64,000 nt of DNA, from assembly GCF_002973525.1 (NCBI RefSeq), contig NZ_PVEN01000011.1, positions 62,001 through 126,000 of the forward strand. Reading direction: 5' to 3'. The notes beneath the pieces were generated by a model, which made no database searches, was not told where the DNA came from, and saw nothing but the letters and a program-made list of their open reading frames with translations. A program made the translations under genes and the position numbers. Positions within the stretch are counted from its first letter, which is position 1, and each line of letters starts with the position of its first letter. This DNA comes from Paraburkholderia sp. BL21I4N1 (lineage in GTDB: Bacteria; Pseudomonadota; Gammaproteobacteria; Burkholderiales; Burkholderiaceae). This document shows positions 1 to 9,186 of the stretch, piece by piece.

Positions 1-1
1 C

Positions 2-25
2 CAGATGGCCGTCGCGGCGCTGTAA
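2..25 (+). CDS. 3' end of an upstream gene, possibly pxpC (partial)
   Basis: The window opens with seven sense codons (reading QMAVAAL) and a TAA stop, about 90 bases ahead of pxpA. In many bacteria the carboxyltransferase-like subunits PxpB and PxpC are encoded next to pxpA, so this may be the C-terminus of PxpC. That is an inference from context; eight codons cannot identify a family, and the frame may be chance. Confidence 0.25.
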   Translation, partial: QMAVAAL

Positions 26-118
26 AAACGGGTGCCCCGAGTCTGGCGCTGCGAGGAATGGCCTTCGTCGCGACAAACCTGGCGCGGCCCGGCGTTGTCT
101 TGAGAGTAGAGGAACACC

Positions 119-871
119 ATGGAAATCGATTTGAACGCCGACCTCGGCGAAGGCTGCGGGTCCGACGAAGCGCTGCTCGATCTCGTCAGTTCGGCGAATA
201 TCGCGTGCGGCTGGCACGCCGGGGGCGCCAATGCAATGCGCGATTGCGTGCGCTGGGCGGTGGAAAAAGGCGTGTCGATTGGCGCGCATCCGAGCTTTAA
301 CGATCCGGAAAACTTTGGCCGGAAAGAGATGGACCTGCCGGCCAACGACATCTACGCGGGCGTGCTGTATCAACTGGGCGCGCTGTCCGCGATTGCCCAG
401 GCCGAGGGCGGCCGCATTGCGCACGTCAAACCGCACGGCGCGCTGTATAACCAGGCCGCGCGCGATCCGAAAATCGCCGACGCGATCGTCTCCGCTGTGC
501 ACGATTTCGATCCGTCGGTGGCGGTGTTCGCGCTCGCCAACAGCGGACTCGTCACCGCCGCGCGCAACGCGGGCCTGATCGCCGTCGAAGAAGTGTTCGC
601 CGACCGCGGTTATCGGGCCGACGGTTCGCTGGTGCCGCGCAAGGAGCCCGGCGCGCTGCTCGACGACGAAAACCAGGTGTTGGAACGCACGCTCGCGATG
701 GTGCGCGAACAACGCGTGCAAGCCGTGGATGGCCAATGGGTGCCGCTCAACGCGCAGACCATCTGCCTGCACGGCGACGGCCCGCACGCGCTCGCCTTCG
801 CGCGGCGGATTCGCGGCGCGCTGGAGGATGCCGGCATTGAAGTGCACGCAGCCGGCGCGGCGCGCGTCTGA
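119..871 (+). CDS. pxpA: 5-oxoprolinase subunit A (LamB/YcsF family)
   Basis: Encodes 250 residues opening with MEIDLNADLGEG, the hallmark N-terminus of the LamB/YcsF family. Family members are the A subunit of the ATP-dependent PxpABC 5-oxoprolinase, which opens the damaged-glutamate lactam 5-oxoproline to glutamate in the cytoplasm. Conserved stretches seen are NIACGWHAG, IGAHPSF, HVKPHGALYN, FADRGY and CLHGD near the C-terminus, with histidines and acids typical of the fold. The length is normal. ATG 119 is preceded by an AGAGGA ribosome-binding site at about 107-112. A strong hairpin follows the gene, and the DUF969/DUF979 membrane pair lies 330 bp downstream. Known: family role. Inferred: it works with PxpB and PxpC encoded just upstream of the window. 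Confidence 0.93.
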   Translation: MEIDLNADLGEGCGSDEALLDLVSSANIACGWHAGGANAMRDCVRWAVEKGVSIGAHPSFNDPENFGRKEMDLPANDIYAGVLYQLGALSAIAQAEGGRIAHVKPHGALYNQAARDPKIADAIVSAVHDFDPSVAVFALANSGLVTAARNAGLIAVEEVFADRGYRADGSLVPRKEPGALLDDENQVLERTLAMVREQRVQAVDGQWVPLNAQTICLHGDGPHALAFARRIRGALEDAGIEVHAAGAARV

Positions 872-978
872 TCGGCTGCGCTCCGCGTTGATTCGGGCTA
901 AGCCGATTTAAGCGCCGATCGAGGAATCAACCGGACAGCGCGGATCAACCGTTGCACAACGACCGTTGTCATGCCCTG

Positions 979-1005
979 AACGCCCCGCTCCGAGCGGGGC
1001 GTTTG
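979..1005 (+). terminator. Rho-independent terminator after pxpA
   Basis: A perfect GC-rich dyad (AACGCCCCGCTC at 979-990 against GAGCGGGGCGTT at 992-1003) ends in GTTT. It sits about 110 bp after the pxpA stop and would separate pxpA from the DUF969/DUF979 genes unless read-through occurs. Confidence 0.75.
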
Positions 1006-1202
1006 CCAGGCGCACGACGCATCGCAGTATCCGCAGTCAGTCTGCGTCAGCAGACGTAGTAGGCAGGTGTAGCGCAGATGTTGTCGTTCGAAGCAACGCG
1101 GCCATGAAGAGCCGCGGCAACAAAACGGCGCGTGAATCACGACGCGCCGGCACACGTTAGCCGTCACAAGCGGCAAGGTTGAAACCCTGTTTGGAGATCC
1201 AG
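1006..1202 (+). other. Leader region of the DUF969/DUF979 pair
   Basis: No gene is seen here. The only clear structure is an 8-bp dyad (CGGCGCGT at 1126-1133, ACGCGCCG at 1142-1149) with an 8-base loop and no following T run. I could not pick a convincing -35/-10 pair. The pxpA side of the gap (872-978) also holds nothing recognisable. Confidence 0.3.
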
Positions 1203-1949
1203 ATGCAGACAACCGTCAGTCTATGGCCGCTCATCGGCGTGGCCGTCATCATCGTCGGCTTTTTATTACGGTTCAATCCGATGCTGATCGTGGCCGTCGC
1301 CACGATCGTCACCGGTGTGGCCGCGCACTTCCCGCTCGAAAAAATCCTGGCCGAAATTGGCACCGGCTTCATCAAAACCCGCAACATCCCGCTGATTATC
1401 TTTTTGCCGCTCGCGGTGATCGGCCTGCTCGAACGGCACGGTCTGCGTGAGCGCGCGCAAGCGTGGATCGGCGGTATCAAAGCCGCTACGGCGGGACGTC
1501 TGCTGATCGTCTATCTGCTGATTCGCGAATTGACGGCGGCGGTCGGCTTGACCGGCCTCGGCGGTCATCCGCAGATGGTGCGGCCGCTGATCGCGCCGAT
1601 GGCCGAAGGCGCAACGGAAACCCGCTTCGGCAAGATCAGCGACGCGGTGCGTTTCCGGTTGCGCGCGTTCTCCGCCGCCACCGACAACGTGGGCCTGTTC
1701 TTCGGCGAGGACATCTTCGTCGCGTTCGGCGCGATCGTGCTGATGACCACCTTCCTGAAAGAAGCCGGCATTGTCGTCGAGCCGATTCACGTCGCGGTCT
1801 GGGGCATTCCCACCGCGATCTGCGCATTCCTCATTCACGGTTTCCGCCTTTATCTGCTCGACCGCAAGCTCGAACGCGAATTGCGCGGCAATGCCACGGC
1901 CGCCGCGACGGTCGCACCGACGCAACCCGCCGCAGGAGACAAAGCATGA
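1203..1949 (+). CDS. DUF969 family membrane protein
   Basis: Encodes 248 residues with several hydrophobic segments starting at the N-terminus (VSLWPLIGVAVIIVGFLLRF), consistent with the DUF969 family of integral inner-membrane proteins. An in-frame TTG lies at 1179, but ATG 1203 has a GGAG ribosome-binding site at about 1193-1196 and is preferred. Its stop overlaps the start of the DUF979 gene (ATGA), so the two are translationally coupled and probably form one complex. The location beside pxpA suggests a role in uptake or export of 5-oxoproline or a related compound; that is inference, since the sequence itself shows only a membrane protein. The C-terminal 20 residues are Ala/Thr-rich. Confidence 0.85.
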   Translation: MQTTVSLWPLIGVAVIIVGFLLRFNPMLIVAVATIVTGVAAHFPLEKILAEIGTGFIKTRNIPLIIFLPLAVIGLLERHGLRERAQAWIGGIKAATAGRLLIVYLLIRELTAAVGLTGLGGHPQMVRPLIAPMAEGATETRFGKISDAVRFRLRAFSAATDNVGLFFGEDIFVAFGAIVLMTTFLKEAGIVVEPIHVAVWGIPTAICAFLIHGFRLYLLDRKLERELRGNATAAATVAPTQPAAGDKA

Positions 1950-2902
1950 CGCTCACGATCAACTATCTGTTCTGGCTGCTGGGCGTGGTGCTGCTGGTGA
2001 TCGGCGGCATGATCGTCACGGATAAGGAACACCCGCGCCGTTTCACCGCCGGCGGCTTCTGGATTCTCTATGCGTTGATTTTTCTGATCGGCGACAAGCT
2101 GCCGCCCGCCGTGGTGGGCGTGGCCGTGATCGTGATGGCGTTGATCGCGGGCTTCGGCGGCGTCACGGCGGGCAAGGCAAAAACGCTGTCGCTCGAAGCA
2201 CGCAAGGCTAGCGCCGCGCGTCTCGGCAACAAGCTGTTCATCCCCGCGCTGACCATTCCGGTGATCACCGTGACCGTCACGCTGTCGGCAAGCCATTTGA
2301 TCTTCGGCGGCACGCCGCTGATCGAGAAGGCCAACGTCACGTTGATCGGCTTCGGCATTGGCTGCATGATCGCGCTCGCGATTGCCTGCGTGCTGACACG
2401 CGACACCGTCGGCCAGTCGATGAAAGAAGCGCGGCGCCTCGTCGATGCGTTGTCGTGGGCCGCAGTGCTGCCGCAGATGCTCGGCATGCTCGGCCTCGTG
2501 TTCTCGGACGCCGGCGTCGGCAAGGCCGTCGCTCACGTGACCACTGCTTACATCAGTCTCGACTACCGCTTTATCGCGGTCGCCGTGTACTGCATCGGCA
2601 TGGCGCTTTTCACGATGGTGATGGGCAACGGTTTCGCCGCCTTCCCGGTGATGACGGGCGGCGTCGGCGTGCCGATCCTGGTGGGCGTGTTTCACGGCAA
2701 CCCGGCGGTGATGGTTGCCATCGGCATGTTCAGCGGCTACTGCGGCACGCTCATGACGCCGATGGCCGCGAACTTCAACATGGTGCCGGCCGCGCTGCTG
2801 GAGCTGCCGGATAAGAACGCGGTGATCAAGGTGCAGATTCCGACCGCGTTGTCGCTGTTGGTCGTGAACATCCTCCTGCTGAATTTTCTGATGTTCTTGT
2901 AG
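1946..2902 (+). CDS. DUF979 family membrane protein
   Basis: Encodes 318 residues, almost entirely hydrophobic helices separated by short loops (MTLTINYLFWLLGVVLLVIG at the start), matching the DUF979 family. ATG 1946 overlaps the DUF969 stop and has a CAGGAG ribosome-binding site at 1932-1937. Longer upstream frame extensions run through the DUF969 coding region and are rejected. A conserved-looking segment near residues 225-270 (VMGNGFAAFPVMTGGVGVP, then FSGYCGTLMTPMAANFN) resembles the permease-type discontinuous membrane regions of carboxylate transporters, which fits a transport function. Pairing with DUF969 and proximity to pxpA suggest a two-component permease for pyroglutamate; this is not demonstrated. 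Confidence 0.85.
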   Translation: MTLTINYLFWLLGVVLLVIGGMIVTDKEHPRRFTAGGFWILYALIFLIGDKLPPAVVGVAVIVMALIAGFGGVTAGKAKTLSLEARKASAARLGNKLFIPALTIPVITVTVTLSASHLIFGGTPLIEKANVTLIGFGIGCMIALAIACVLTRDTVGQSMKEARRLVDALSWAAVLPQMLGMLGLVFSDAGVGKAVAHVTTAYISLDYRFIAVAVYCIGMALFTMVMGNGFAAFPVMTGGVGVPILVGVFHGNPAVMVAIGMFSGYCGTLMTPMAANFNMVPAALLELPDKNAVIKVQIPTALSLLVVNILLLNFLMFL

Positions 2903-2928
2903 GGCGGCTGCGTTTCCTGCGCTAGATA

Positions 2929-2963
2929 GCGATGTATCGCGGAATCTTTCCGCGATACATCGC
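2929..2963 (+). terminator. Long perfect hairpin after the DUF979 gene
   Basis: A perfect 15-bp stem (GCGATGTATCGCGGA at 2929-2943, complement at 2949-2963) with a 5-base loop lies 26 bp past the DUF979 stop. There is no T run after it, so it may be a 3' stabiliser or Rho-assisted terminator rather than a classic intrinsic one. Confidence 0.55.
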
Positions 2964-3117
2964 CAAGCTGATCCGCAGCGCGTGACGAATACGCGTCCCA
3001 ATTGGGACGCTTCCGACACCTGCTCAACCGAGTGGAACCTAGGATGGTGGATTTGTTTTCCCGCCACGCTTGCCGGCGCGTGCAACGCGCGCCGGCGGCA
3101 CTCCCGAGCAGGTTTCC

Positions 3118-4944
3118 ATGGATCAGTCTTCCCACGTCGACAACGCGCGTACCCACTCGCCGCCATTCCATCTCGCCGCGTTGATCGACGCCGCGCTCGC
3201 CGCACATCGAACCGGGCAGCCGCGCGCCGCCGAATCCCTGTACCGCCAGGCGCTCGCACTCGACTCCGCCAATCCACGCGTGCTGCACTACTTCGGCGTG
3301 CTGCACTATCAGCGCGGTGAACATGAAACCGCCGCGCGGTTGATGGGCGAGGCGCTCAGGCTCGATTGCAACGACGCCGCCTGCTGGAGCAACCGGGGCC
3401 TCGTGGCTGCCGCACTCGGCCATACCGACGAAGCGCTGATCTGCTACGACGAGGCGCTGCGACGCCAGCCGGATTTCGCCGATGCGCACAACAACCGCGC
3501 CGTCGCGTTGCAAGCGCAAGGCGCAGTCGGCGAAGCGATCGACCACTACCGGCAGGCGCTGGCGTCGAATCCGGCGATGGTCGACGTTCATCTGAACCTC
3601 GGCACGGCGCTGGCCAGGCTCGAACGTTTCGACGAAGCGCTGGTGTGCTATGGCAACGCGCTGTCGCTCGAACCGCAATCGGCGCAGGCGCACTTCAACG
3701 CGGGAAATGCGTACAACGCGCTTGGGCGTCACGAGGCGGCCATCGCCAGCTTCGAGCGCGCGCTGGCGCTGCGGATGGATTACGTGGAAGCGCACATCAA
3801 CCTGGGCAGCCTGATCGGAAAGCGCGGCGACTATGCGGGCGCCGAATCGCACTACCGGCACGCGGTGGCGCTCAAACCGAATCCGGCACACCTGGTGTGC
3901 CTCGGCGGTTCACTTGGCGCGCAGGGCCGACTGGATGAAGAGGAAGTTTTTTATCGCCGCGCGTTGGCGCTCGATCCGGATTACGCGGACGCGCATCAGA
4001 ATCTCGCGTGGCTGTTGCTCAAGCGTGGCGACTACAAGCAGGGCTGGGCCACCTTTGCGCGGCGCTGGCGGCACAGCGACTACGACGCGCTCGCGATTCC
4101 CGGCGTGGCCGAATGGCGCGGCGAGCCGCTCGCCGGGCGCCGTCTGCTGGTGGTCGGCGAACAGGGTTTCGGCGACCACTTCCAGTTCCTGCGCTTTGCG
4201 CGCGTGCTCGAACAGCTAGGCGCGACGGTCGACCTTCGCGTGCGCGAACCGTTGCTGCCGCTAGTGGCGCGCATACCTGGCGTGCATCGCGCGTTCAGCG
4301 GCGAGCCCGCTTCCCGGCCCGATTCTCACTATGACTTCTGGGTGCCGATGATGAGCGTACCGTCGTGCCTCGGCACGGAGTTATCCACCGTGCCCGCCGA
4401 GGTGCCCTATCTATTCGCCATGCCGGCAAAGATCGAGGCGTGGCGCGAGCGCATGGGCGCCGCCGGTCGGACGCCGCGCAAGGTCGGCCTGGTCTGGGCC
4501 GGCAGCCCGACGTTCGGCAACGACCGCTACCGCTCAGTCACGCTGACCGAGTTGCGCCGGCTCGGCGATCTGGACAATCTGGCGTGGTACGCGCTGCAGA
4601 AAGGCCCGGCGCACGCGCAGCTGGCCGACGCGCCGGCCGCTTTTCGCGCGCACGATTTCACCGCGGAATTGGCGAGCTTCGAAGACACGGCGGCGCTAAT
4701 CATGAATCTCGATCTGGTGATCGCCGTGGACACGGGCGTTGCGCATCTAGCCGGTGCGCTGGGCAAGCCGGTGTGGTTGTTGCTGCCCGCCAATTCCGAT
4801 TGGCGCTGGCTGGAGACGCGCAGCGATTCGCCGTGGTATCCCGGCATGACGCTGTTCCGGCAGACGACGCTGGGCGATTGGACGCCAGTGGTCGAGCAAG
4901 TGTCTGAAGCGTTACGCAACGGTCGCCACGCCCCCCCACACTGA
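3118..4944 (+). CDS. TPR protein with C-terminal glycosyltransferase-9-like domain
   Basis: Encodes 608 residues. Roughly residues 15-325 are consecutive tetratricopeptide repeats; each 34-residue unit shows the A-(N/Y)-x-(G/A)-x-AL and A-x-A-x-P pattern (for example DEALICYDEALRRQPDFADA). The C-terminal 270 residues resemble the ADP-heptose/GT9 glycosyltransferase fold: GEQGFGDHFQFLRF, KVGLVWAGSP and DTGVAHLAGALGKPVWLLLP. Such fusions are common in beta-proteobacteria, and their acceptors are usually unknown; O-linked protein glycosylation (the O-GlcNAc-transferase-like layout) is one possibility. An upstream TTG at 3070 is in frame, but ATG 3118 has a GAGCAGG-like ribosome-binding site. The gene stands alone and converges on the TraB-family gene. 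Confidence 0.85.
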   Translation: MDQSSHVDNARTHSPPFHLAALIDAALAAHRTGQPRAAESLYRQALALDSANPRVLHYFGVLHYQRGEHETAARLMGEALRLDCNDAACWSNRGLVAAALGHTDEALICYDEALRRQPDFADAHNNRAVALQAQGAVGEAIDHYRQALASNPAMVDVHLNLGTALARLERFDEALVCYGNALSLEPQSAQAHFNAGNAYNALGRHEAAIASFERALALRMDYVEAHINLGSLIGKRGDYAGAESHYRHAVALKPNPAHLVCLGGSLGAQGRLDEEEVFYRRALALDPDYADAHQNLAWLLLKRGDYKQGWATFARRWRHSDYDALAIPGVAEWRGEPLAGRRLLVVGEQGFGDHFQFLRFARVLEQLGATVDLRVREPLLPLVARIPGVHRAFSGEPASRPDSHYDFWVPMMSVPSCLGTELSTVPAEVPYLFAMPAKIEAWRERMGAAGRTPRKVGLVWAGSPTFGNDRYRSVTLTELRRLGDLDNLAWYALQKGPAHAQLADAPAAFRAHDFTAELASFEDTAALIMNLDLVIAVDTGVAHLAGALGKPVWLLLPANSDWRWLETRSDSPWYPGMTLFRQTTLGDWTPVVEQVSEALRNGRHAPPH

Positions 4945-5072
4945 GTCCGGCACACGCCCGCCCGCCACGTCTATCGACACGCCGCCCAGCCCCACGCGAA
5001 GTCAAGGCCGCCGACCCGGCTTAGGATGCCACGTCAATCAGCGATATTTCGCGCCCAGAGCGTGGCGCGAAT

Positions 5073-6248
5073 TCAGTAGGCGTCCACGACGAAACCGTGT
5101 TGCCGCAACAATTGCAACACGCCTTCGCGGCCTCCCAGATGCAACGCGCCAATCGCCACGAACACCGGTTTGTTCGGTGCGGCAATCAGCAACATGCGCG
5201 ACACGAAACGCCGGTTGCGTTCGTAGACGATGCGGTTGTCGATCGAATCGGAGACGCGCTGGTCGCGCGCGAGTTTTTCGGATTTGGCCGCCTGCCAGGC
5301 AGCGATCGCATCGGCGTCGCCGACGCGCCACAGGCGGTGCAAGGTCCGCACGTCTTCGACGTTTTCCGCGGGTGTCTGCACGAGATCCTGCGCCAGCATC
5401 TCGCGCTGCTGCGCGAGCGAGAGCCCGGTGAAGGCGCGCATCTGTTGCGGCAGGGTTTCGAGTCCGACGATCTTGCCGCGCGTGCGGATATACACGTTCT
5501 GCAATTGCGCTTCCGTGCCGTACTCGGTTTGCAATCCGGCGCTCAGCGAATCGTAGGTTTCAACCACCAGCGACGCGAGCCACGGCCGCATCTTCTTGAT
5601 CGCGTCCAGCGCGGCGGGGTTGCCCCGCAGACGAAAGGCCAGTTTGCGCCACAACGGCTCAGGCAACAGACCCGGCAGACAGTCGCGCCGGCACACGCCG
5701 TACTTCGACACATCGTCTTGCGAGACCAGCAGTTCGTCGGGCGAGAGTTCGAGCGCCAAGGTAGGCGACGCCGCCAGAGCGCCGAGGATCGGCGCGCGGA
5801 ACGGCTGTTTGGCAGGATAGTCGGCGGGGTCGCCGACGTGTAGCGTGCCCAGCACGTAGATCGTCGTGGTGCCGCGTGTCGCCACGTAGAACGGCATGCG
5901 AGCCGGCTGCTGACGCACCGGGCCGCTTGCCGTGGTGCCCGGCGAAGCGGGCGGCGAATTGAAACCGGGCAAACTGGCGCGGGGAGGCGCCGGCATGCTG
6001 GGCAGCGGCGCCGCCGGACGCCCCGCCTGGCCGGGCGCATTGGCGGCCGCGCCAGCTGCGTGCGCCAGACCGATCGGCACCAAATTCAGCGATATGCCCG
6101 GCGGCCAGATCGAGCCGAGGCCGAATGCCGAACAGGCCAGCGCGGCGCCGATCAGCACACGCACCCTCCAGCGCCGCGCGACAGCGGCACGGCGGCCGCC
6201 ATCACGCGAGCGGCGCGTAAGACGACGCGCCGCCACCCCATCAGGCAT
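5073..6248 (-). CDS. TraB/GumN family protein
   Basis: Encodes 391 residues. After a basic N-terminus there is a hydrophobic stretch (about residues 30-60) that could be an export signal or membrane anchor, then a Pro/Ala-rich linker, then the TraB/GumN (TIKI-like) domain. Its two diagnostic histidine motifs are visible, GTLHVGD near the domain start and GALHLGG near the C-terminus; in the family these are proposed metal ligands of a protease-like fold. The chosen start ATG 6248 overlaps the end of dppF by eight bases and has a GAGGAGG ribosome-binding site; a start at 6305 would lie deeper in dppF. It may be co-transcribed with dppBCDF, but no functional link is evident. The substrate is unknown. 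Confidence 0.82.
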   Translation of the reverse strand: MPDGVAARRLTRRSRDGGRRAAVARRWRVRVLIGAALACSAFGLGSIWPPGISLNLVPIGLAHAAGAAANAPGQAGRPAAPLPSMPAPPRASLPGFNSPPASPGTTASGPVRQQPARMPFYVATRGTTTIYVLGTLHVGDPADYPAKQPFRAPILGALAASPTLALELSPDELLVSQDDVSKYGVCRRDCLPGLLPEPLWRKLAFRLRGNPAALDAIKKMRPWLASLVVETYDSLSAGLQTEYGTEAQLQNVYIRTRGKIVGLETLPQQMRAFTGLSLAQQREMLAQDLVQTPAENVEDVRTLHRLWRVGDADAIAAWQAAKSEKLARDQRVSDSIDNRIVYERNRRFVSRMLLIAAPNKPVFVAIGALHLGGREGVLQLLRQHGFVVDAY

Positions 6249-7260
6249 CCACGTCCCCCACCTCCTCGGCGCGGTGACACGACACCTGGCGGCCATCCAC
6301 TTCACGCAGCTTCGGTTCCTCGCTGCGGCAGCGGTCGATCACATACGGGCAGCGCAGGTGAAACGTGCAACCCGACGGCGGATTCAGCGGCGACGGCATC
6401 TCACCTTGCAGCTTGATCTTGATGGTGCGATCCGCTTCGAAGATGGACGGCGTGGCCGACATCAACGCGCGCGTGTACGGATGCCGCGGGTTCGAGAAAA
6501 TCCGCTTTTTGTCGCCGAGTTCCGCCACGCCGCCGAAGTACATCACCATCACGTCGTCGGCGATATGCTCGACCACCGAGAGGTTGTGCGAGATGAACAC
6601 GTAGCTGGTCTTGAACTGTTCCTGCAGATCCATGAACAGATTCAGAATCTGCGCCTGGATCGACACGTCGAGCGCCGATACGGGTTCGTCGGCAACCACG
6701 ATTTGCGGGTCGAGAATCATTGCGCGGGCAATCGCCACACGTTGGCGCTGGCCGCCGGAGAACATATGCGGATAACGCTTCGCGTGTTCCGGACGCAGGC
6801 CGACGGTACGCATCATCTGCGCGATCCGTTCGGCGCGTTCGGTGGCGCTCAGTTGCGTGTTGATCGCGAGCGGTTCGCCGAGCGTCTGCTCGACGGTCTT
6901 GCGCGGATTCAGCGACGCAAAGGGATTCTGGAACACCATCTGCACGCGCCGCCGCAACGCGGCGATCTTCGCGTGATCCGCGCCCGCCACATCTTCACCG
7001 TCGATCATAAGGCGGCCCGCGCTGGGTGCTTCGATCATGGTGAGCTGGCGCGCCAGCGTCGATTTGCCACAGCCGGATTCGCCGACCACGGCCAGCGTCT
7101 TGCCGCGTTCGAGCGCGAACGACACGCCGTTCAACGCCTTCACGGTGCCCGAGGAGAACATGCCGCGCTTAACGGAGTAGTGACGCGCGAGCTGGTCGGC
7201 CACCAGCACGTGATCGCCCGCATGGTTCGACTGGCGCCGCGTTTCGGGTACTGCGTTCAT
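6241..7260 (-). CDS. dppF: Peptide ABC transporter ATP-binding protein DppF
   Basis: Encodes 339 residues of the oligopeptide/dipeptide ABC ATPase family. Visible motifs: Walker A GESGCGKST, signature FSGGQRQRVAIARA, Walker B IVVADEPVSALD, and the H-loop region VFISHNLSV. The C-terminal oligopeptide-transporter extension carries the Cys-containing RCPYVIDRC pattern expected to bind an Fe-S cluster in DppD/DppF-type subunits. It overlaps dppD by ATGA coupling. With DppD it would form the ATPase heterodimer powering peptide import through DppBC. The linker region before the Walker A site includes KRGMFSSGTVKALNGV, typical of the F subunit. Confidence 0.93.
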   Translation of the reverse strand: MNAVPETRRQSNHAGDHVLVADQLARHYSVKRGMFSSGTVKALNGVSFALERGKTLAVVGESGCGKSTLARQLTMIEAPSAGRLMIDGEDVAGADHAKIAALRRRVQMVFQNPFASLNPRKTVEQTLGEPLAINTQLSATERAERIAQMMRTVGLRPEHAKRYPHMFSGGQRQRVAIARAMILDPQIVVADEPVSALDVSIQAQILNLFMDLQEQFKTSYVFISHNLSVVEHIADDVMVMYFGGVAELGDKKRIFSNPRHPYTRALMSATPSIFEADRTIKIKLQGEMPSPLNPPSGCTFHLRCPYVIDRCRSEEPKLREVDGRQVSCHRAEEVGDVDA

Positions 7261-8261
7261 CGTGCGCCTCCATGGGTGTGAACGTTGGCGTCGCCGCTCA
7301 GGTTCAGGGGTTTGATGCAGCGCACGCGCGCCACCTCGGCGTGGCCTTGCAGCGGCGCCAGTGCGGGGCGCGCCCTGGTGCAGTCGTCGACCACGTACTT
7401 GCAGCGCGGCGCGAACAGACAGCCTTTGGGCCGGTCGTCACGCCCCGGCACCATACCCGGCAACGCGGCCAGCCGCACCGCGCCGACGTTGTGCTCGGGA
7501 ATCGCCGCCAACAGCGCTTCCGTGTACGGATGATGCGGCGCGGCGAAGATATCGGGCACGCGGTTCGTTTCGATCACTTCGCCAGCGTACATGACCGCGA
7601 CGCGTTGCGCGACCTCGGACACCACCGCCAGGTCGTGCGAGATCAACACCAGCGCCATGCCGCGCTCTTTCTGCAGCTTGATCAGCAGTTCCATGATCTG
7701 CGCCTGGATCGTCACGTCGAGCGCGGTGGTCGGTTCGTCGGCGATCAGCAGCTTCGGGTTGCAGGCAATCGCCATCGCAATCATCACGCGCTGGTTCATG
7801 CCGCCCGACATCTGATGCGGGAACGAGCCGATGCGGCCTTTCGGGTCGGGAATGCCGACCTGATCCAGCAATTCCAATGCGCGTTTGTCCAGCGCGCTGC
7901 CGCGCAGGCCTTCGTGCAGCTTCAGCACTTCCTTGATCTGATAGCCGACCGTGTAGCTCGGATTCAGACTGGTCAGCGCGTCCTGGAACACCATTGCGAT
8001 GTCTTTGCCGATGATCTTGCGGCGTTCCTTCGCCGAAGCTTTCAGCAGATCGTGGCCGTTGAAGGTGACTTCGTCGGCGGTGACTTTGCCGGGTGCGTCG
8101 ATCAGGCCCATCAGCGCCATCATCGTGACGCTTTTGCCCGAGCCGGATTCGCCGACGACGCCGACGACTTCGCCCGGCGCCACGTCGAGGCTGATCCGGT
8201 CGACCGCCGGCAGTCCGTTGAAATTCACCGCCAGGTTGCGAATGGTCAATAGATTCGTCAT
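7257..8261 (-). CDS. dppD: Peptide ABC transporter ATP-binding protein DppD
   Basis: Encodes 334 residues. Walker A GESGSGKSV, signature MSGGMNQRVMIAMA, Walker B LLIADEPTTALD and the switch histidine in LISHDLAVV are all present, followed by the C-terminal oligopeptide extension with CLFAPRCKYVVDDC. It is the partner ATPase of DppF; the two genes overlap by four bases (ATGA), and the gene begins one base after the dppC stop. This tight packing supports a single dppBCDF transcript. The signature SGGMNQR, rather than the commoner SGGQ(R/Q)QR, is normal for DppD. Confidence 0.93.
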   Translation of the reverse strand: MTNLLTIRNLAVNFNGLPAVDRISLDVAPGEVVGVVGESGSGKSVTMMALMGLIDAPGKVTADEVTFNGHDLLKASAKERRKIIGKDIAMVFQDALTSLNPSYTVGYQIKEVLKLHEGLRGSALDKRALELLDQVGIPDPKGRIGSFPHQMSGGMNQRVMIAMAIACNPKLLIADEPTTALDVTIQAQIMELLIKLQKERGMALVLISHDLAVVSEVAQRVAVMYAGEVIETNRVPDIFAAPHHPYTEALLAAIPEHNVGAVRLAALPGMVPGRDDRPKGCLFAPRCKYVVDDCTRARPALAPLQGHAEVARVRCIKPLNLSGDANVHTHGGAR

Positions 8262-8262
8262 A

Positions 8263-9180
8263 TCACGCCATCCGTTTCAGTTTGGGGTCGAGCGCATCGC
8301 GCAGCCCGTCGCCGAGCAGGTTGATCGCCAGCACCGAGATCACGATGGACAGGCCCGGCAAGGTGACGATCCACCAGGCGTTGTCGATGTAATCGCGTGC
8401 CGACGCCAGCATCGCGCCCCACTCCGCCGCGGGCGGTTGCACGCCGAGGCCGAGAAAGCCGAGCGCGGCCGCGTCGAGAATCGCCGACGAAAAGCCCAGC
8501 GTGGCCTGCACGATCAGCGGTGCGGTGCAGTTCGGCAGCACTTGCGAGAACATCAACCGCAAGGTGCCGGCGCCCGCGACGCGCGACGCCGTCACGTATT
8601 CCTTCTGCAACTCGCCCTGCGCGGATGCGCGCGTCAACCGTACATAACCCGGCAACGCCACGATCGCGATCGCCAGCATCGTGTTGACGAGACCGGGACC
8701 GATAATCGCCACCACCGCGACCGCGAGCAGCAGCGACGGCAACGCGAGCAGCACGTCCATGATGCGCATGATCGGCGTATCGGCCCACTTCTCGAAGAAC
8801 GCCGCGATCAGGCCGAGCACGATGCCCGGAATCAACGCGAGCACCACGGAAACGAAGCCGATCCAGAACGACAGCCGCGCGCCGTACATGAGGCGCGAGA
8901 GGATGTCGCGGCCCGCTTCGTCGGTGCCGAGAATGAACTTCCAGTTGCCGCCGTCGAGCCAGGCGGGCGGAATCTTCACGTTGTCGCGGTACTGCTCGAT
9001 CGGGCTGTGCGGCGCGATCAACGGCGCGAAGATCGCGATGAAGATCAGCGCCAGCACGATGATGCCCGCGCCGACCGCACCGCGGTTGCGCGAGAAATTC
9101 GCCCAGAATTCACGGACGGCGAGAGCGCGGCCACTGGGCGGCGTCACGGCTTGGGGGACGGTATTTTGAATGTCAGCCAT
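8263..9180 (-). CDS. dppC: Peptide ABC transporter permease DppC
   Basis: Encodes 305 residues with six predicted membrane helices. The N-terminus has the OppC/DppC-type cytoplasmic lead (VREFWANFSRNRGAVGAG) into the first helix, then a periplasmic loop with HSPIEQYRDN and LGTDEAGRDILSRLMYGAR, a family signature. The EAA-loop segment PGYVRLTRASAQGELQKEYV, which docks on the ATPases, is present. It pairs with DppB to form the translocation channel for di- and oligopeptides. The gene lies between dppB (6-bp gap) and dppD. Confidence 0.93.
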   Translation of the reverse strand: MADIQNTVPQAVTPPSGRALAVREFWANFSRNRGAVGAGIIVLALIFIAIFAPLIAPHSPIEQYRDNVKIPPAWLDGGNWKFILGTDEAGRDILSRLMYGARLSFWIGFVSVVLALIPGIVLGLIAAFFEKWADTPIMRIMDVLLALPSLLLAVAVVAIIGPGLVNTMLAIAIVALPGYVRLTRASAQGELQKEYVTASRVAGAGTLRLMFSQVLPNCTAPLIVQATLGFSSAILDAAALGFLGLGVQPPAAEWGAMLASARDYIDNAWWIVTLPGLSIVISVLAINLLGDGLRDALDPKLKRMA

Positions 9181-9186
9181 AGTGAT

